DNA of 64,000 nt from JAPPHA01 sp965221575 (lineage in GTDB: Bacteria; Pseudomonadota; Alphaproteobacteria; Rhodobacterales; Rhodobacteraceae), in NCBI GenBank assembly GCA_965221575.1, contig CBDCSM010000011.1:248001-312000 (forward strand), in the 5' to 3' direction. Below the pieces are notes generated by a model, which saw only the letters and a program-made list of their open reading frames with translations, was not told the origin of the DNA and ran no database searches. This document shows, piece after piece, positions 63,613 through 64,000 of the stretch (the first letter of the stretch is position 1; the number at the start of each line of letters is the position of its first letter). The position numbers and the translations under genes were made by a program.

Positions 63613-64000
63613 ATGAACTTTTGCCGCAGTGATTTCCCCGCGGATTTCCGGTTCGGGGTCGCCAGTTCAAGTTACCAGATCGAAGGGCACGGATTCGGTA
63701 ACGCCGGCTCGACCCATTGGGACAGCTTCGCCGCCACGCCTGGAAACGTTGCCCACTGCCATGATGGACGCGTGGCCTGCGACCATTACCACAGGTACGC
63801 CGAGGACCTTGACCTCGCGGCGGCAGCCGGCTTTGACATTTGGCGGTTTTCCACGTCCTGGGCCAGGGTCATTCCCGGCGGGCGCGGTGCGGTCAATGAA
63901 GAAGGCCTGGATTTCTATGACCGGCTGGTGGACCAGGTGTTGTCCCGAGGAATGAAACCGTGGGTGACACTGTACCATTGGGAACTGCCATCGCCCCTTG
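63613..64000 (+). CDS. Family 1 glycoside hydrolase (beta-glucosidase), N-terminal part
   Basis: The first 129 codons of a GH1 enzyme are visible and the gene runs off the right edge. It starts at the ATG at 63613 and reads FPADFRFGVASSSYQIEG, the GH1 N-terminal signature. Then come HWDSFAATPG, ACDHYHRYAEDLDLAAAAGFDIWRFSTSWARVIP and VTLYHWELPSPL with the conserved YHW-x-LP. The catalytic Glu residues (NEP and ENG) lie outside the window. No signal peptide is present, so it acts in the cytosol on imported beta-glycosides. It diverges from preT. Confidence 0.92.
   Translation, partial: MNFCRSDFPADFRFGVASSSYQIEGHGFGNAGSTHWDSFAATPGNVAHCHDGRVACDHYHRYAEDLDLAAAAGFDIWRFSTSWARVIPGGRGAVNEEGLDFYDRLVDQVLSRGMKPWVTLYHWELPSPL

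Overview
The window looks like chromosomal DNA from a free-living, metabolically versatile Alphaproteobacterium. The sequence is GC-rich. It carries a succinylase-type dapD, an adjacent serC-serA operon with serB diverging from it, a coxM-coxS-coxL-type molybdenum hydroxylase, a tripartite tricarboxylate (TTT) transporter, many high-affinity ABC importers, and a CCA-encoding tRNA-Ser(GCU). Genus cannot be fixed from the sequence. There is no rRNA, CRISPR array, intact insertion sequence or prophage.

Layout. 0-1.6 kb: 5' part of a coxM-coxS-coxL-type operon (coxL runs off the left edge). 2.2-4.0 kb: exported peptidoglycan-binding/ankyrin protein. 4.2-9.8 kb: housekeeping amino-acid genes (dapD, a HAD phosphatase, serA, serC, serB). 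10.4-13.3 kb: a metallo-beta-lactamase-fold protein and xsc (sulfoacetaldehyde acetyltransferase), with a fragment resembling part of a cobalamin riboswitch between them. 13.6-20 kb: tRNA-Ser followed by a decayed, gene-poor zone. It holds a truncated PIN-type toxin-antitoxin pair, a PanB-like C-terminal scrap, an intact aldehyde dehydrogenase, and a short-chain dehydrogenase tail fused at a breakpoint to a headless LysR gene. A TauD-family dioxygenase ends this zone. 20.4-26.9 kb: BMP-type (nucleoside) ABC importer plus a CodA-like deaminase.

27.2-34 kb: a cytoplasmic sulfatase, TctA/TctB/TctC importer, LysR regulator and formylglycine-generating enzyme, which read as one import-then-desulfate module. 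34.5-45 kb: a xylulokinase-like sugar kinase, a GMC oxidoreductase divergent from a GlxA-type AraC regulator, a complete liv-type amino-acid/amide ABC operon, and an EamA permease. 46.1-47.0 kb: ParS/MbcA antitoxin beside a RES toxin killed by an in-frame TGA. 47-53.6 kb: a six-gene operon of an Fe3+/polyamine-class ABC importer, an SDR and two paralogous amidohydrolase-fold proteins that have lost the usual metal ligands. This is the best candidate for an undescribed catabolic system. 54-63.4 kb: a near-complete reductive pyrimidine degradation island (PreT, PreA, hydantoinase, M20 amidohydrolase) with an NMT1/SsuA-type importer. The right edge starts a GH1 beta-glucosidase.

Overall the window encodes scavenging of small dissolved organics (nucleobases, pyrimidines, organosulfates, sulfonates, amino acids or quaternary amines). 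It is interrupted by one zone of decayed accessory genes next to a tRNA gene.
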